Assembly (NCBI GenBank): GCA_028532905.1
Contig: JAQQAM010000035.1
Coordinates: forward strand, 1-44,164
Direction of reading: 5' to 3'
Origin: Spirochaetales bacterium
Lineage (GTDB): Bacteria > Spirochaetota > Spirochaetia > DSM-2461
Length of the DNA: 44,164 nucleotides
This document shows positions 23,055 through 32,025 of this stretch, one piece after another; the first letter of the stretch is position 1, and the number at the start of each line of letters is the position of its first letter. Both the position numbers and the translations under genes were made by a program. The notes under the pieces were generated by a model. It saw only the letters and a list, made by a program, of their open reading frames with translations. It searched no databases and had not been told where the DNA came from.

Positions 23055-23615
23055 ATGGGGGGCATGAAAATGCTCCCCTTTTTTTTGATCCTTCTTTCAT
23101 TGCTTTCTCCCCTGTGGGCACAGGAATCTCCGGCGGTTTCACAGCAGACGGCTGAATCTTCCTCAGACAGGGAAGGTCTGACATCCCCGCAGGACCAGGT
23201 CCCGTCTCCTTCTGAACAGGCCTCCCGGCAGCTGTCTGCCCTTGCCGCTTATCTGGGACTCTCTGTGGAAGAGGTGATAGCATCAGAAGGTTACCCCGAT
23301 GAAATGTACACCGTCCGGGGGCCTTCAGAGGGGCAGGATTCGGTGGTCTTTTTCTACAGCGCCAGCCTCTCTTTATTCTGGGCGGAGTCCCATGTCTGGC
23401 AGGTCAGGGCTTTTCTCGATTCTCTCGGAGACCATCGGGCAATCAGCCGGAATATGACCAGAGAAGAGGTTCTGGCCCTTCTGGGAGAGGCCGATCTGGA
23501 CCGGGGGGATTTTTATATTTATACCCTGCCCCAGAGGGGATACCCCGTATCCTGTGCTTTGTATTTTGACAATGACCGTCTCAGTGATCTTTATGTCTAC
23601 AGGAGTGATTTCTGA
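23055..23615 (+). CDS. Exported protein with BamE/SmpA-like repeats
   Basis: 186 aa. A signal peptide (MKMLPFFLILLSLLSPLWA) precedes a Ser/Gln/Glu-rich linker (about 25-55). Two similar units follow: LSVEEVIASEGYPDEMY...VVFFYS and MTREEVLALLGEADLDR...FYIYT...CALYFDNDRLSDLYVY. The pattern of TREEV-x-x-LLG-x-ad followed by a YxYxxP strand and an LYFDNDRL strand resembles the BamE/SmpA fold used in outer-membrane assembly, though that is inferred. There is no lipobox. The ATG at 23070 is an alternative start with GGGGGG at 7 nt. The stop overlaps the aroDE start by 1 nt, so expression is coupled. Confidence 0.7.
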   Translation: MGGMKMLPFFLILLSLLSPLWAQESPAVSQQTAESSSDREGLTSPQDQVPSPSEQASRQLSALAAYLGLSVEEVIASEGYPDEMYTVRGPSEGQDSVVFFYSASLSLFWAESHVWQVRAFLDSLGDHRAISRNMTREEVLALLGEADLDRGDFYIYTLPQRGYPVSCALYFDNDRLSDLYVYRSDF

Positions 23616-25096
23616 TGTCCCTTTTATGCCTGACCCTGTGCCGGAACACCCTGGCCGCCAATCTGGAAGATCTTAAGATGAATACACCCCATATGGCGGA
23701 GCTGCGGATCGATTTGCTGGATCCCCCGGAACGGAAGCATATTTCAGATTTTCCCGCCCGGGCGGGTATTCCTCTTATTCTGACCTGCCGGAAAAAGGCG
23801 GACGGGGGAGAGTGGAGCGGAACCGACTCGGAACGGGAATCTCTCCTTCTGGCAGCCATGGCCGGTGATTTTGATTATATGGATCTGGAAGAGGATGAGA
23901 CATCCCGGCGCCTTGTTGCAGAGGCGGAACAAAGAAATACCCGCATTATCCGGTCTTTCCATGATTTTAAGGGCGTTCCCTCTGATCTGATGCAAAGGCT
24001 CGAGGCAATGTCCCTGAAGGGAGACCTGGTCAAGGCGGCCGTTATGCCCCGGGGCATTGCCGATCTTCTGACCCTGTTTAAAACCGGCAGGCAGTGGAGG
24101 GAGGAAAATCCGGGAAAAAATAATCTGATCCTCCTGGGAATGGGGGCTTTCGGTGTCCCCAGCCGGATTCTGGCTCAGCGCTGTGCTTCCTTTTTGACCT
24201 TCTGCTCTCCTGCAGGAGCCGAGGCCGCCCCCGGACATATGAGCCGGCAGACCCTGGAAGAGCTGTACAGGGTTCCTGAAATTGATGATGACACTCAGAT
24301 TTTCGGCATAATCGGCAATCCGGTTCTCCATACCCGTTCTCCTCATATTCACAATCCCGGATTTCAGGATCTGGGAATCAATGCTGTTTATGTTCCCTTT
24401 ACGGTGGATGATGTCTCCGCTTTTTTTGAACTGGCCGATTTTCTGGATATAAGGGGATTTTCAACCACTGTCCCCCATAAACTGGCTGTCCGGGAGCATC
24501 TGGACCGGGAGGATGAGGCTGTTCAGGCGGTTTCCTCCTGTAATACAGTTGTCCGTTCACGGAAGGGCTGGGAAGGATTTAATACGGATGTAGAGGGTTT
24601 TCTCCGTCCTCTGATCAGCCGGGCTGGTGTCCTTAATGGAAAAACCGCAGCCGTTATCGGCGCGGGAGGAGCCGCCCGTGCCGTTGTCTACGCCCTGGTG
24701 AGAGAGGGCTGCAGGGTCAGTATCTTTAACAGGACGGAGAGCAGAGCGGCTGCCCTGGCATCAGAGATGGGATGTTCCGGATACTCTCTGGACAAACTGC
24801 GGGCGGAAATGGACGAGGGGGAACGGTATGATATTGTTGTGCAGACCAGCTCCGTAGGCATGCATGGTACAGAGGGACCTTCCAATCCGGTTCCCTTTTA
24901 CAGGTTTACAGGATCAGAACTGGTCTATGACATTATCTATACTCCCCCGGTTACGGAGATTATGCAGAGGGCTCTGGATGCCGGTGCTGCGGTATTGGGA
25001 GGAATGCCCATGCTCCGGGAGCAGGCCTTTGAACAGTTTCTTCTTTTTACGGGAGCAGAATATCCCCGGAAGAGTTCCGGGATGGATCAGGAATAA
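23615..25096 (+). CDS. aroDE: Bifunctional 3-dehydroquinate dehydratase (type I) / shikimate dehydrogenase
   Basis: 493 aa fusion carrying steps 3 and 4 of the shikimate pathway. The dehydratase part (1-215) has ELRIDLL (Glu29, Arg31), His116 in SFHDF, the Schiff-base Lys140 in LVKAAVMP, and MGAFGVPSR. The dehydrogenase part (228-490) has GNPVLHTRSPHIHN, Lys289 in TVPHK, Asp325 in NTDVEGF, the NADP loop GAGGAARA (349-356) followed by NRTES, and a C-terminal GGMPMLREQA. Dehydroquinate passes to dehydroshikimate and then shikimate in one protein. This order is common in plants and known in some bacteria. AGGAG lies 9 nt before the ATG. Confidence 0.95.
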   Translation: MSLLCLTLCRNTLAANLEDLKMNTPHMAELRIDLLDPPERKHISDFPARAGIPLILTCRKKADGGEWSGTDSERESLLLAAMAGDFDYMDLEEDETSRRLVAEAEQRNTRIIRSFHDFKGVPSDLMQRLEAMSLKGDLVKAAVMPRGIADLLTLFKTGRQWREENPGKNNLILLGMGAFGVPSRILAQRCASFLTFCSPAGAEAAPGHMSRQTLEELYRVPEIDDDTQIFGIIGNPVLHTRSPHIHNPGFQDLGINAVYVPFTVDDVSAFFELADFLDIRGFSTTVPHKLAVREHLDREDEAVQAVSSCNTVVRSRKGWEGFNTDVEGFLRPLISRAGVLNGKTAAVIGAGGAARAVVYALVREGCRVSIFNRTESRAAALASEMGCSGYSLDKLRAEMDEGERYDIVVQTSSVGMHGTEGPSNPVPFYRFTGSELVYDIIYTPPVTEIMQRALDAGAAVLGGMPMLREQAFEQFLLFTGAEYPRKSSGMDQE

Positions 25097-25261
25097 TCAG
25101 TAGTCAATTGAGTTCATAAGGATGATCATGATGGCGCAGAACATAAATCCGCCGAAAGCCACAATGGATGTGGAGATGATCAGAATCCTTTCACTCAGGG
25201 AAAACTCACTTATTTTTTTACGCTTCTCTTTCAGTTCTTTCTTTTTTACAGCATTAGTCAT
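25097..25261 (-). CDS. Small single-pass membrane protein (54-60 aa)
   Basis: A lysine-rich N-terminus (KKKELKEKRKKISEF) is followed by one hydrophobic helix (ILIISTSIVAFGGFMFCAIMIILM) and a short tail ending in DY. The ATG at 25261 has AAGG 8 nt upstream; a second ATG at 25279 extends it by six residues but lacks a ribosome site. It converges with aroDE with no gap. No family recognised; it could be a membrane anchor or a regulator of a membrane complex. Its positive-inside charge pattern favours a real protein. Confidence 0.5.
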   Translation of the reverse strand: MTNAVKKKELKEKRKKISEFSLSERILIISTSIVAFGGFMFCAIMIILMNSIDY

Positions 25262-25469
25262 CTTTACAGCCTTGGTCATCCGTTTCTAACCGCCTATTTG
25301 AAAATCACGCTATTCTAACTTATTTTTTATCTTGATGGAAAGTCTTAAGCCTCCCGGCAGGGATGTTTCTTGATAAATACTAAATTCCGCGCATCAGGAG
25401 GATACTTCTTTTCCGGGGATGAATCACAGCATCAATTGCTGTTTATAACTTCAAAAAATCATGATTATA

Positions 25470-25498
25470 TTGTTGAAAACATGAATATATATTATAGT
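25470..25498 (+). promoter_or_regulatory. Promoter of the glycine cleavage operon
   Basis: TTGTTG (25470-25475), a 17-bp spacer and TATAGT (25493-25498), 27 nt before the gcvT start. Upstream, in the otherwise empty stretch 25280-25469, a small hairpin ACAGCA/TGCTGT lies at 25426-25442. No glycine riboswitch fold was recognised. Confidence 0.6.
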
Positions 25499-25525
25499 AA
25501 TTGAAGAAAACAGAAGGGGTCAGAC

Positions 25526-26626
25526 ATGTTGAAGACTGTTTTGAATTCATTTCACAGAGAAGCGGGTGCCCGGATGGTGGAGTATGCCGGATGGGACATG
25601 CCTCTGTTCTATGCACTGGGAGCCACGGAAGAGCATAAAATTGTCCGTCGGAGCGCCGGTCTGTTCGATGTGAGCCATATGGGCCGCTTCCGTATTCAGG
25701 GAGAGGGCAGTACGGATTTTCTGGATTACCTGATCAGCAGCAATGTACAGGCACTGCTCCCGGGGCAGTCGGGTTACGGCCTTCTTCTGAAGGAAAACGG
25801 GGGAATCATTGATGATGTTTTTCTCTACCGTCTTGAGGAAAAAGACTACATTCTTGTGGTAAATGCCTCCAATCTCAAAAAAGACTGGGACTGGCTGAAT
25901 CAACATGCCTCTTCCTATGATATGACACTGAAAGATGAATCTCCTGAAACCTCTCTGTTTGCCCTGCAGGGGCCCCGGGTTATCCCTGTTCTGGAAACAC
26001 TCTGTTCCTGTTCTCTTCAGAAGGAGTGGGACCGTTTCGGGATCAGAACTCTGGAGATAGACGGCATCCCCTTTACCGCCGGACGGACCGGTTATACAGG
26101 AGAAGACGGAGTCGAAATCTTTGTAGAAAACGGGCAGGCTGAAGCTCTCTGGAAGGGAATTCTGGATCACTTTGCTGGACACTGTGAAATCAGCCCCTGC
26201 GGTCTGGCCTGCCGGGACAGCCTCCGTTTTGAACCGGGATTCCCCCTGTACGGACATGAGCTGAATGAGGAGATTCTCCCCCCGGAAGCCCTGTTGAAAT
26301 GGGCCTGTGACCTGAATGGGAATTTCATGGGAAAAGAAGCGGTTGAAGCCCTACTGGAGAAAGGTCTGGATAAAAAGCTGATCACCCTGTCTCTCACCGA
26401 GAAAGGGGTCCCCCGGGAAGGATATGAGGTCCTGTCGGAAGAAGGAGAGGTCATCGGTACGGTGGTCAGCGGACTCTATGCCCCCACGGTGGATAAATAC
26501 TGTGCCAATGCCTTTGTTCCTCCTGCCTATGCCAAGTCCGGAACCCCTCTTCAGGTTTCCCTCAGGGGAAGAGTGAAAAAAGCTGTGGTTGAGAAAAGGC
26601 CTCTGTACAGACCGGTCTACCGGTGA
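25526..26626 (+). CDS. gcvT: Glycine cleavage system T protein (aminomethyltransferase)
   Basis: 366 aa. It moves the methylene group from the aminomethyl arm of GcvH to tetrahydrofolate, releasing ammonia. Features are EYAGWDMPLFY (19-29), GLFDVSHMGRF, the folate-site run NGGIIDDVFLYRL (91-103), GRTGYTGEDGVEIF, and CGLACRDSLRFEPGFPLYGHEL in the last third. AAGGGG precedes the ATG at 7 nt. The length is usual for the family. It leads the operon, but a 167-nt gap with RNA structure separates it from gcvH. Confidence 0.96.
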   Translation: MLKTVLNSFHREAGARMVEYAGWDMPLFYALGATEEHKIVRRSAGLFDVSHMGRFRIQGEGSTDFLDYLISSNVQALLPGQSGYGLLLKENGGIIDDVFLYRLEEKDYILVVNASNLKKDWDWLNQHASSYDMTLKDESPETSLFALQGPRVIPVLETLCSCSLQKEWDRFGIRTLEIDGIPFTAGRTGYTGEDGVEIFVENGQAEALWKGILDHFAGHCEISPCGLACRDSLRFEPGFPLYGHELNEEILPPEALLKWACDLNGNFMGKEAVEALLEKGLDKKLITLSLTEKGVPREGYEVLSEEGEVIGTVVSGLYAPTVDKYCANAFVPPAYAKSGTPLQVSLRGRVKKAVVEKRPLYRPVYR

Positions 26627-26667
26627 AAGAAGAAAGAGAGAGGATTGTAATACCGGGTTTGCATAAA

Positions 26668-26695
26668 ACCTGATATGATTCAGTCAGGTCTTTTT
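26668..26695 (+). terminator. Weak terminator or attenuator between gcvT and gcvH
   Basis: ACCTGA pairs with TCAGGT around a 10-nt loop and is followed by CTTTTT. The short stem suggests only partial termination. Confidence 0.4.
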
Positions 26696-26705
26696 ATAAC
26701 AGAGA

Positions 26706-26755
26706 CCGGCTGTACTGATGGCTCAAGGCCAGAACAGTAATTTCATCAGAACCGG
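26706..26755 (+). promoter_or_regulatory. Possible structured RNA leader upstream of gcvH
   Basis: CCGG (26706-26709) pairs with CCGG (26752-26755), CTGATG (26715-26720) with CATCAG (26744-26749), and an inner TGGC with GCCA. An alternative TACTG/CAGTA pairing competes. It lies 38 nt before gcvH. It is not a glycine aptamer that I recognise; the pairing is observed and the role inferred. Confidence 0.35.
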
Positions 26756-26793
26756 ATAACGGAACTGATAGCGATAGAACGAGGAGAGAATCT

Positions 26794-27168
26794 ATGGAAA
26801 TCAGATACGCCAAAACCCATGAGTGGGCTGCAAAAGAGGGAGATCTTTACATCTGCGGTCTCAGTGATTACGCCCAGGAGAAAGTAGGGGACATTGTTTT
26901 TGTAGAGCTTCCGGAAACAGGAGCAGCCGTAGAGCAGGGGGCTCCTTTTGGAGTCATCGAGTCCGTTAAAGCTGCCAATGACCTCTATTCACCCTTAAGC
27001 GGAGAGGTGGCTGCAGTCAATGAGGCTCTGGAAGATGAACCGGAACTGGTCAATTCATCCCCTCTGAAAGACGGATGGATCTGTAAAATCAAAAGTGATG
27101 ATGCAAGCTTTTCCGCACTTATGAGTGAGGATGAGTACAAGGAATACCTGAAAGGACAGGATGACTGA
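26794..27168 (+). CDS. gcvH: Glycine cleavage system H protein (lipoyl carrier)
   Basis: 124 aa. It carries the lipoyl arm that shuttles the aminomethyl intermediate between the P, T and L proteins. The lipoylated Lys59 lies in GVIESVKAANDLYSPLSGEV, and YAKTHEWAAKEGDLYICGLSDYAQEKVGDIVFVELP is the standard N-terminal half. GAGGAG lies 7 nt before the ATG. No lipoate ligase, synthase or dihydrolipoamide dehydrogenase gene is visible, so these must be encoded elsewhere. Confidence 0.97.
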   Translation: MEIRYAKTHEWAAKEGDLYICGLSDYAQEKVGDIVFVELPETGAAVEQGAPFGVIESVKAANDLYSPLSGEVAAVNEALEDEPELVNSSPLKDGWICKIKSDDASFSALMSEDEYKEYLKGQDD

Positions 27169-27213
27169 CATCATTCCCGTCAGGATAATTTTGAATTAAA
27201 TCGAGGTTGGTAA

Positions 27214-28542
27214 ATGAGTTATAATCCCCATACCGAGGGCGACCGGCTTAAAATGCTGGAACAGCTGGGTCTGAAAGCAGTGGAAGAGCTGTTTCAGGAT
27301 ATTCCCGAAAGCTGCCGTTATCCGGAAGTTGATATTCCCGACGGTCTTTCAGAGATGGAAGTCAAAAACAGAATGAAACAGCTGTCAGACAGAAATCAGA
27401 GTGCTGACGACGCCCTCTGGTTTCTGGGCGGGGGAATCTACAGACACTACATTCCCTCTGTTGTGGATGCCGTCCTCTCCCGGGGAGAGTTTTTTACCGC
27501 CTATACCCCTTATCAGCCGGAGGTGTCCCAGGGAACCCTGCAGGCTCTATTTGAGTTCCAGACCATGATTGGGGAGCTTTACGGCATGGAAGTGGTCAAT
27601 GCCTCCCACTACGATGGGGCTGCCGCCATGGCCGAGGCGGCTCTTATGGCCCTCCGCTGCAAGCCTGGACGGAAGGAAATTGTTCTGGATGAGGGGATTC
27701 ACCCTGAATATATCCAGGTTATGGAGACCTATCTGGCAGACAGTGCCGCTGTGATCCGAATGGGCAGAGCCGATGAGGCATCCGCCTGCTTCATAACAGC
27801 CAATCCCTCCTTTACCGGGCAGATCAGAGATCTCAAAGCTCTGGGTGAGGAATGTCATGCCGCAGGCGCCCTGTTTATCGTGCATGCGGATCCTCTGGCC
27901 AGTGCTTTTCTGGAGAGACCCGGAGCCTGCGGTGCGGATATTGTTACCGGAGAAGGGCAGCCCCTGGGCATCCCCATGAGTTACGGCGGTCCCGGTCTGG
28001 GGCTGTTTGCCACCACCAAAAAACTGATCAGAAAAATGCCCGGCCGGGTTGTGGGCTGCACACAGGATGCCGGGGGCAGAGCCGGCTGTGTCCTTACCTT
28101 TTCTGCCAGGGAGCAGCATATCCGCCGGGAAAAAGCCACCAGTAATATCTGTTCCAACCAGGGACTGATGGCCCTGGCCGCGGCGGTTTATTTGGCCGCC
28201 CTGGGTAAGGAAGGGGTCGCCGGTACCGCCCGTCTTGTGTATGACAAGACCGCCTATGCGGCTGACGCACTGAACAGCCTGGAAGGTTATTCTGTGGACA
28301 GGTCGCATCCCTGCTACAGGGAGTTTGTTCTCAACTGCCCTGCACCGGCAGAGGCTGTTGCCCATGAGCTGCAGAAAGAGGGTATTTTTCCGGGACTGGC
28401 TTTGAGCCGTTTTGAGGCTTCTCCCTATGGTGCAGATTTTAAGGAGAATCAGCTCCTTGTCTGTGTAACGGAAATGAACAGCAGAGAAGAGATTGACCGG
28501 CTGGCAAAGGCTCTTGCCGGGTATAAAGGGGGCAGTAAATGA
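27214..28542 (+). CDS. gcvPA: Glycine dehydrogenase (decarboxylating) subunit 1
   Basis: 442 aa, the N-terminal half of the two-subunit P protein. It shows GGGIYRHYIPSVVDAVLSRGEFFTAYTPYQPEVSQGTLQALFEFQTMI, DGAAAMAEAALMA, GQPLGIPMSYGGPGLGLFA and SNICSNQGLMALAAAVYL, all in the expected order. It lacks the PLP lysine, which is in subunit 2, and forms a dimer of heterodimers that decarboxylates glycine. GAGG lies 11 nt before the ATG. It overlaps gcvPB by 4 nt, giving equal subunit supply. Confidence 0.97.
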   Translation: MSYNPHTEGDRLKMLEQLGLKAVEELFQDIPESCRYPEVDIPDGLSEMEVKNRMKQLSDRNQSADDALWFLGGGIYRHYIPSVVDAVLSRGEFFTAYTPYQPEVSQGTLQALFEFQTMIGELYGMEVVNASHYDGAAAMAEAALMALRCKPGRKEIVLDEGIHPEYIQVMETYLADSAAVIRMGRADEASACFITANPSFTGQIRDLKALGEECHAAGALFIVHADPLASAFLERPGACGADIVTGEGQPLGIPMSYGGPGLGLFATTKKLIRKMPGRVVGCTQDAGGRAGCVLTFSAREQHIRREKATSNICSNQGLMALAAAVYLAALGKEGVAGTARLVYDKTAYAADALNSLEGYSVDRSHPCYREFVLNCPAPAEAVAHELQKEGIFPGLALSRFEASPYGADFKENQLLVCVTEMNSREEIDRLAKALAGYKGGSK

Positions 28543-29987
28543 ATCAGAACGGAATATCCTCCCTCTGGGAACTGAGCTCTTCCGGACGCCGGGGCGTTGT
28601 GATCCCCCGGTCCGATGTGCCGGCAGCGGAACTGGATGACAAATATATCCGGAAAGACGCTGCCGATCTGCCTGAGGTCAGCGAACTGGATCTGATCCGG
28701 CATTACACCCGTCTTTCCACACTGAACTACAGTATTGATACACGCTTTTATCCTCTGGGTTCCTGTACCATGAAGTACAATCCCCGGGTGAACGAACAGA
28801 CCGCCAGAATGGCCGGATTTGCTGCCTCCCATCCTTATCTGCCCGAGTCCATGGCCCAGGGCAATCTGGAGCTTATGCATGAATTGCAGAAGGATCTGGC
28901 GGAACTGGCCGGTTTCAAGGCCGTCAGCCTGCAGCCGGCGGCCGGCGCCCACGGAGAACTGGCGGGTGTTCTGATGATCAAGAAATACCATGAGAGCCGG
29001 GGGGATACGGGACGAACCCGTTTTCTGATTCCCGATTCGGCCCACGGAACCAATCCCGCATCGGTTGCCATGGCCGGATTTGAAGCGGTGGAAGTCTCTT
29101 CCGATGACCGGGGCAATATCGACCTGGCCCGGCTGAAAGAGCTCTGCGACGAGAGCATCGCCGGCATTATGATTACCAATCCCAATACACTGGGACTCTT
29201 TGAAGAGCAGATTATCGATGTGATCAGCACAGTTCATGCCTGCGGCGGACTGGTCTACGGAGACGGCGCCAATTTCAATGCCATTATGGGTGTGGTAAAG
29301 CCCGGAGACCTGGGCTTTGATGTGATGCACTACAATCTGCATAAAACCTTCAGTACCCCTCATGGAGGGGGCGGACCCGGTGCCGGCCCTGTGGCAGCAG
29401 CCGATTCTCTGAAGGATTATTTACCCGGCCCCCTTGTGGGACGTTCTGATAACGGCAGCTTTACCTTTGTTCAACCGGCAAAGAGTATAGGCCGTCTGAA
29501 AGCCTTCAACGGGAATTTCGGAGTCCTGGTCAGGGCCTATACCTACATCCTCTCACTGGGAGGAAACGGGCTGAAGGCCGCCTCTGAGAGCGCTGTTCTG
29601 GCCGCCAACTACCTGCTGTCCAGAGTAAAGGATGTCCTTCCCTCCTGGTACGACCGGATTTGTATGCATGAGTTTGTCTCTTCCGGACAGAGTCTGGGTG
29701 AAGGGGTTCACACCATGGACCTGGCCAAAAGGCTGATCGACTACGGTTTCCATCCGCCTACGGTCTACTTCCCCCTGATTGTTCCCGAAGCCCTGATGGT
29801 GGAACCCACAGAGACTGAGAGCATCGAGATCCTTGATGCCTTTGCCGAGACCCTCAGAGTCATAGTCAAAGAGAGCCAGGATCAGCCCGAACTCCTTCAT
29901 GATGCTCCCCACAGAGAGACGGTTTCCCGTCTGGATGAGGTGATGGCTGTGAAAAAACCGGTGCTGCGGGATATCGGCCGGATCTGA
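28539..29987 (+). CDS. gcvPB: Glycine dehydrogenase (decarboxylating) subunit 2
   Basis: 482 aa, the PLP-bearing half. Lys269 in HYNLHKTFSTPHGGGGPG forms the Schiff base with PLP. Other features are FYPLGSCTMKYNP, QPAAGAHGE, HGTNPASVAMAG and GDGANFNAIMG. The start ATGA overlaps the gcvPA stop. The C-terminus is complete, ending in DIGRI. It is the last operon gene and converges with the helicase-partner gene 31 nt away; no clear terminator lies between them. Confidence 0.97.
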   Translation: MNQNGISSLWELSSSGRRGVVIPRSDVPAAELDDKYIRKDAADLPEVSELDLIRHYTRLSTLNYSIDTRFYPLGSCTMKYNPRVNEQTARMAGFAASHPYLPESMAQGNLELMHELQKDLAELAGFKAVSLQPAAGAHGELAGVLMIKKYHESRGDTGRTRFLIPDSAHGTNPASVAMAGFEAVEVSSDDRGNIDLARLKELCDESIAGIMITNPNTLGLFEEQIIDVISTVHACGGLVYGDGANFNAIMGVVKPGDLGFDVMHYNLHKTFSTPHGGGGPGAGPVAAADSLKDYLPGPLVGRSDNGSFTFVQPAKSIGRLKAFNGNFGVLVRAYTYILSLGGNGLKAASESAVLAANYLLSRVKDVLPSWYDRICMHEFVSSGQSLGEGVHTMDLAKRLIDYGFHPPTVYFPLIVPEALMVEPTETESIEILDAFAETLRVIVKESQDQPELLHDAPHRETVSRLDEVMAVKKPVLRDIGRI

Positions 29988-30018
29988 CAGGTCAGCTGAT
30001 TCCGGTTCCCGGGAGGCT

Positions 30019-32025
30019 CTAGAACAGGGACACCCGGATCTTGGAGATCTGGCTGATCTTCCGGACGGGACACTGAAAGGGTTTGTCCGGGAGTTCGGTT
30101 CCGATGAGAAGAGCGTCCGCCTCTTTCTGGTTCTCCAGTTTGAGGGGGACGATTCTGTATGTCTTTATATCAAAGTCTCCCTCGGGGAGGTTCACATCCA
30201 GCTGCCAGGCTCTGTTGCCCAGAACAGACTGAATCATTCTGAGTTTCCCCTGGTAATCCAGCCCTTTCACCCTGCGGATGCCCCCTTTCATCACAGAGGA
30301 GTTGAGCTGCTCCTCCATAAAGATAACACCCCGTTCTATCCGTTCCTGAAGTTCCCGTCTGTCTTCGGGAGCCAGTCCTTCCAGGTTTTCCAGCCGGCCC
30401 AGAAGTTGATCCTTATGGTCCGCTGGAGTATGGGGAAGGTCTTCGGCTTCTCCCGGTTCATTGTGGTGAAACAGAAGGGGTTTGACTTCCTCCAGGGGTC
30501 TGAACTCAGTGGTGCTCCCTTTCCGGGAAGGCGCCGAGCGGACATGGGGAACCGTCCGTATGCCCAGATTCTCCAGAACCTCTTCCCATTCTGCTTTGTG
30601 TTCCCGGCTTAAAAGGAAGATGCCCGGGGCGGGCTGCCTGAGGATATAGGGTTTCAGATCCGTACTTTCTTCCAGGATGGTCCGTCTGGATTCATCCACT
30701 TCCAGAACCAGGGCATCCCAGATCAGGCAGCTGTTATACTCCTTTTCCCAGTCCTTCAGGGAGAACTGAACATTCTGGGAGAGGGGCAGGGAAAAGCGTC
30801 CGGTCAGTTCCTCTTCCAGTTCTTCCAGCTTCATCCCGGTTTTCAGGTAGGAGGCAAAACTCCTGTCTGTCAGTTTCAGCTGAGCAAAAGCATCGTAGCG
30901 TTCGGCCTCCAGAGAGAGGGCCAGAGGCAGACTGAAAGGAGCTTCGGGAGTGAGGTTCACATCAAATGTGGCATGAAGAAAAACGGAGCCTGCCGCCGGG
31001 GGGACGGGAAATACCGTGAGCCTTGCCAGCATGGGATGCAGATAGTAGCAGTCCTCCCTCTTCAGCAGAAGGTTGAAGGTCTCAAATCTTTTGATCATGG
31101 TCATCACGGGAAGGGGCGGGGCTCCTCCGTATACTCTGTCGCACAGAATCATGATCAGAGCCGTCAGGTCATCCTCTTCAATGCCCCTGTTGGCAGGCAG
31201 CTGATTCAGAAGGGATTCGGTAAAATCCATCCCCCTTTCAGGATTTCCTCCGTCTGTTGTGATGATCTGTCCCCACAGGGTCAGGAGCTGGGAACGCCGG
31301 TCCAGGGCTGAGTATTTTTTCAGGTTATCCAGGCGGAGTGACCAGCTTCCTGCCTGAACCCTGAGGAGTTTAAGGGATTTCAGTGTATTCAGGAGCAGGT
31401 GAAGCTCTTCGGATTCCCCCTTTGTGAATATATCAATGGGATAGAGCTGCTCCAGTCTCTGGAGAAACTTCTTTTTCAGAGATCCGTCGTTATTGGATAT
31501 CTGCTGTTCCCTGTGTATAAGCGAAAGAAAACAGATCAGGAAGGAGCCGTTTAAAAGGGGCAGGGAGCCTGTCTCCGGAGGAAGGGAGGGGTGCAGGTCA
31601 TACAGATGGCCGGGGTTCAGATCGGCTTTGATCTCATCCGGCAGCAGGGGACTGCAGCGGAGGCTGAGGCCCGAACTGTCTTTTGTGCTGAACAGAAGAA
31701 GCCGTTCCTCCAGACTGCAGATGCGGTTCTGAATTTCAAAGGGAGAAAAACGGGATGAAAAAAAGTCTTTCAGAAACAGAAGGTCCGGGGAGCTGAACCA
31801 GTCCACCGCCGAAAGGATCAGTATATCCTCCCGGCTGATCATGCTGATCTGCCTGTGCTTGTATTCAGGCCGGCTCAGACGGGAGGCCAGGGTATTGAGA
31901 AGATCCGTTTTATTATACGGCGTTGTCACTCCCCCCAGATAGTTGTTCATGATCTCCATAAACACATCTTCCGGAAGCTCCCTCATAAGGGCGTTCCACT
32001 CTTCCCGTTCCCTGCTGTTTTTCAC
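30019..32025 (-). CDS. Large helicase-associated protein paired with XPB
   Basis: 668 aa, cytosolic, without Walker motifs. The N-terminal third is helical, with a winged-helix-like start (LPEDVFMEIMNNYLGGVTTPYNKTDLLNTLASRL). The middle has long leucine-rich helices. Near residues 465-490 the segment LKPYILRQPAPGIFLLSREHKAEWEEVLENLGI resembles the Helicase_C_3 type domain found next to XPB in other bacteria. The C-terminus (VKGLDYQGKLRMIQSVL, then VNLPEGDFDIKTYRIVPLKL) looks like a WYL/SH3-like ligand module, which is a guess. It overlaps xpb by 4 nt. A similar pairing exists in actinobacteria, so it is probably a partner or regulator of the helicase. Confidence 0.72.
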   Translation of the reverse strand: MKNSREREEWNALMRELPEDVFMEIMNNYLGGVTTPYNKTDLLNTLASRLSRPEYKHRQISMISREDILILSAVDWFSSPDLLFLKDFFSSRFSPFEIQNRICSLEERLLLFSTKDSSGLSLRCSPLLPDEIKADLNPGHLYDLHPSLPPETGSLPLLNGSFLICFLSLIHREQQISNNDGSLKKKFLQRLEQLYPIDIFTKGESEELHLLLNTLKSLKLLRVQAGSWSLRLDNLKKYSALDRRSQLLTLWGQIITTDGGNPERGMDFTESLLNQLPANRGIEEDDLTALIMILCDRVYGGAPPLPVMTMIKRFETFNLLLKREDCYYLHPMLARLTVFPVPPAAGSVFLHATFDVNLTPEAPFSLPLALSLEAERYDAFAQLKLTDRSFASYLKTGMKLEELEEELTGRFSLPLSQNVQFSLKDWEKEYNSCLIWDALVLEVDESRRTILEESTDLKPYILRQPAPGIFLLSREHKAEWEEVLENLGIRTVPHVRSAPSRKGSTTEFRPLEEVKPLLFHHNEPGEAEDLPHTPADHKDQLLGRLENLEGLAPEDRRELQERIERGVIFMEEQLNSSVMKGGIRRVKGLDYQGKLRMIQSVLGNRAWQLDVNLPEGDFDIKTYRIVPLKLENQKEADALLIGTELPDKPFQCPVRKISQISKIRVSLF

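Noticed and set aside
25280-25525. Glycine riboswitch before gcvT
   Set aside because: The conserved glycine-aptamer core was not found in either orientation, nor in the gcvT-gcvH gap. A covariance-model scan would be decisive.
27547-28365. 272-codon open frame antisense to gcvPA, and 304 codons antisense to gcvPB at 28449-29363
   Set aside because: Both are shadows of well-supported genes, with His/Gln/Gly-rich low-complexity translations and no ribosome sites.
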